Source: an uncultured Prochlorococcus sp.
Lineage (GTDB): Bacteria; Cyanobacteriota; Cyanobacteriia; PCC-6307; Cyanobiaceae
Direction of reading: 5' to 3'
Assembly: GCA_902616595.1 (NCBI GenBank)
Contig: CACMTJ010000014.1
Location: forward strand, 1-37,935
Length of the DNA stretch: 37,935 nucleotides
In this document: piece after piece, positions 36,414 to 37,935 of the stretch
Numbering within the stretch: the first letter of the stretch is position 1
Layout of the letters: each line of letters opens with the position of its first letter
Notes under the pieces: model-generated
The model's input: the letters and a program-made list of their open reading frames with translations, nothing else
Told to the model about the DNA's origin: nothing
The model's database searches: none
Made by a program: the position numbers and the translations under genes

Positions 36414-36908
36414 ATGAACGAATCTAAATGTCCTGTCCCCAGTGAGCAACAACCCACAAATGAATTCATAGAATTATCAAAATCTAAAATTTTTTCTTGG
36501 CCGAAAACAAAAAAGTCACTTATTCTTATATTGATTAAATTCTGGGTAGGAGCTTTTGTTCTATTTCTTGTCATTTCTTCAGGAAGTGTATATTTCAAAA
36601 CATCGATTTTAAGATATACACTATTAAGTTTTTTTAGCAGTTTATCAATACCTCTCTTAATTTCTATAAGATTATATTTGGGATGGAATCATGTATTTAA
36701 AAGATTAATATCGGAAAAAGTTGAATACGAAGAATCTGGTTGGTATGACGGTCAAATATGGGAAAAGCCGTTAGTTTTGAAAGAAAAAGAATCACTTATT
36801 GCCTCAATTGAGGTAAAGCCTATATTAAAAAATTTAATTCAAATTTTCTCCATCATTTCAGTATTGACTTTAACTGGCATTTTGATTTTTCAATATATTA
36901 ATTTCTAA
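36414..36908 (+). CDS. ycf36: Ycf36/CGLD27-like protein (DUF1230)
   Basis: The N-terminus has the conserved CPVPSEQQPTNEFIELSKSK. Two membrane spans follow (about 37-58 and 68-86), and then the signature RLYLGWNHVFKRLISEKV followed by EYEESGWYDGQIWEKP. A third span closes the C-terminus. This is the CGLD27/Ycf36 (DUF1230) family, conserved in cyanobacteria, algae and plants and implicated in photosynthesis-linked iron or light responses in plants, with no known chemistry. I use ATG 36414 rather than the TTG three codons upstream. It begins 9 bases after rsfS. Confidence 0.88.
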   Translation: MNESKCPVPSEQQPTNEFIELSKSKIFSWPKTKKSLILILIKFWVGAFVLFLVISSGSVYFKTSILRYTLLSFFSSLSIPLLISIRLYLGWNHVFKRLISEKVEYEESGWYDGQIWEKPLVLKEKESLIASIEVKPILKNLIQIFSIISVLTLTGILIFQYINF

Positions 36909-37874
36909 ATGGGTTCTAATTTCAAAAACCTCTACACTTCTAACAATCCTCCATTACAGGCAACTTTAATGAGAGGATCAAATATTGAGTCAATCCACAA
37001 AATACATGCAGTTATTACTGACAAAAAAGGTAGAGTTTTAATGTGTGCAGGAAATCCAGAATATAAAAGCTTCATAAGGTCGGCACTAAAACCATTTCAA
37101 GCAATACCTTTCGTTAGTAGTGGTGCTGCATCAAAAATCAATAATGAATCAAAATCTATAGCGTTAGCATGCGGGTCACATAGCGGATCAAAAATTCATT
37201 CAAGGGAAGCCTTCAAGATTTTATGGGAATATGACATTGACATTAATAATCTGAAATGTCCAATTTCAAACACAAGTCCATTAGAACATAATTGTTCGGG
37301 TAAACATGCTGCTTTTTTAGCGACATGCAAAAAAATGAATTGGCCATTAGATAGTTACTTAAAGGGGGATCATCCACTTCAAATCGAAATATTCAGAATA
37401 GTTTCTGAATTACTTGAAATCCCGTCATCTGAAATAAACGCAGAACGTGATGATTGTGGTGCACCCACTCTTTTTTTAAAATTATCAGAAATGTCAAGGT
37501 TATATTCACTTCTCAGCAGTTCCGAAAATGCTGAATTAGAACAAATCAGCAGAGCTATGACAATAAACCCAACAATGATAAGTGACACCAATAAATTTGA
37601 TACAGAAATAATTAAATCTTCTCATGGGAAAGTTATAGGCAAAGGAGGTGCCGAAGGAATACAGTGTCTATGTAAGGTAAATGAAGGGATAGGGCTAGCT
37701 TTAAAAGTAGAAGACGGTTCAAAAAGAGCAAAGCATGCAGTTAGTCTTCACCTACTAAAACAATTAGAATGGATATCTGACTTAAGAATTCAAGACATCG
37801 AAGAAAAGGTGTTAAACTTTTCTGAAGGAGTGAGACTAGAAGTTAAAGGTAAATTAAAATTCCAAGAATCCTAA
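36909..37874 (+). CDS. Asparaginase_II-family (Rhizobium-type) asparaginase
   Basis: A 321-aa enzyme of the PF06089 class, unrelated in sequence to E. coli asparaginases. Landmarks are FIRSALKPFQAIP with the S58-xx-K61 pair, ACGSHSGS near 88-94, CSGKHAA with C129 and K132, DCGAPT with C183, and DGSKRA with K272. These correspond to the two Ser-Lys pairs and the Cys-Lys-Cys zinc site described for the Rhizobium etli enzyme. It therefore probably hydrolyses L-asparagine to aspartate and ammonia. The start is ATG 36909, directly after the ycf36-like stop, so the four genes from DUF3318 onward form one transcript. Confidence 0.9.
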   Translation: MGSNFKNLYTSNNPPLQATLMRGSNIESIHKIHAVITDKKGRVLMCAGNPEYKSFIRSALKPFQAIPFVSSGAASKINNESKSIALACGSHSGSKIHSREAFKILWEYDIDINNLKCPISNTSPLEHNCSGKHAAFLATCKKMNWPLDSYLKGDHPLQIEIFRIVSELLEIPSSEINAERDDCGAPTLFLKLSEMSRLYSLLSSSENAELEQISRAMTINPTMISDTNKFDTEIIKSSHGKVIGKGGAEGIQCLCKVNEGIGLALKVEDGSKRAKHAVSLHLLKQLEWISDLRIQDIEEKVLNFSEGVRLEVKGKLKFQES

Positions 37875-37919
37875 AAATTCAGAAAAAATAACCCTTTCAG
37901 ATGTATGCTATGTATATAA

Positions 37920-37935
37920 CGCGGGGTAGAGCAGT
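37920..37935 (+). tRNA. Initiator tRNA-Met (fMet), 5' end only, cut by window edge
   Basis: The last 16 bases, CGCGGGGTAGAGCAGT, match the acceptor strand, the position 8-9 bases and the D-arm start of bacterial initiator tRNA. Position 1 is C, the hallmark of initiator tRNA (unpaired with A72), followed by GCGGGG and then TAGAGCAGT. The remaining ~60 bases, including the CAU anticodon, lie beyond the window, so the identity rests on the 5' end. It follows the asparaginase gene by 45 bases. Confidence 0.75.

Noticed and set aside
1..37935. Mobile elements, prophage, CRISPR arrays, toxin-antitoxin or defence genes
   Set aside because: No transposase, integrase, direct-repeat array or defence-type domain was seen on either strand; gene content is core cyanobacterial throughout.

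Overview
The window is strongly AT-rich, gene-dense bacterial chromosome and almost certainly comes from a marine picocyanobacterium, most likely low-GC high-light Prochlorococcus (inference). The support is ChlH and AcsF (chlorophyll biosynthesis), a Psb30-like mini-protein, Ycf20 and Ycf36/CGLD27 homologues, several cyanobacteria-only DUF families (DUF565, DUF1230, DUF2949, DUF2996, DUF3038, DUF3318, DUF4335), very short intergenic gaps and heavy A/T codon bias. I see no mobile element, prophage, CRISPR array or foreign-looking island; this is core-type chromosome.

Layout. 1-650: three tiny uncharacterised genes, two of them single-pass membrane proteins. 650-1630: a 2-Cys peroxiredoxin with a likely promoter and a striking perfect hairpin downstream. 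1549-4089 (minus): an unknown membrane protein and an FtsH-family AAA protein whose zinc-protease motif is destroyed. 4221-5559: ribosomal protein bL32, then Ycf20, a HAD phosphatase and a 25-aa Psb30-like peptide. 5642-6621: a CxxxCxxCC metal-cluster protein followed by two half-size UPF0016 manganese-exporter-type genes. 6693-15105 (plus): an RNase II/R-family protein without catalytic residues, a LapA-like membrane protein, a DUF2996 protein, acsF, tldD, an interrupted pmbA/tldE and fmt. 15095-19389: a TerC-like membrane protein and mfd. 19462-24104: one 53-aa plus-strand gene, then a tight leftward run headed by dapB with six cyanobacterial genes behind it, including DUF2949, DUF3038, DUF4335 and a UbiH-type hydroxylase. 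24207-28217: chlH. 28226-30009 (minus): an S4 RNA-binding protein, tpiA and folP. 30067-32023: an ABC exporter and a small coiled-coil protein. 32028-35324 (minus): carB. 35432-37874 (plus): DUF3318, rsfS, ycf36-like and an Asparaginase_II-family enzyme, followed by the first 16 bases of an initiator tRNA-Met cut by the window edge.

Together the genes cover chlorophyll synthesis (chlH, acsF), redox defence, translation (rpmF, fmt, rsfS, initiator tRNA), DNA repair coupled to transcription (mfd), and core metabolism (tpiA, folP, dapB, carB). No new multi-gene system stands out. The points most worth a second look are the two large proteins that keep their family architecture but have lost catalytic residues (FtsH-like and RNase II-like), the in-frame TAA that splits pmbA, the DUF3038 gene whose coding signal runs well upstream of any normal start codon, and a two-way terminator-like hairpin lying inside a coding region.
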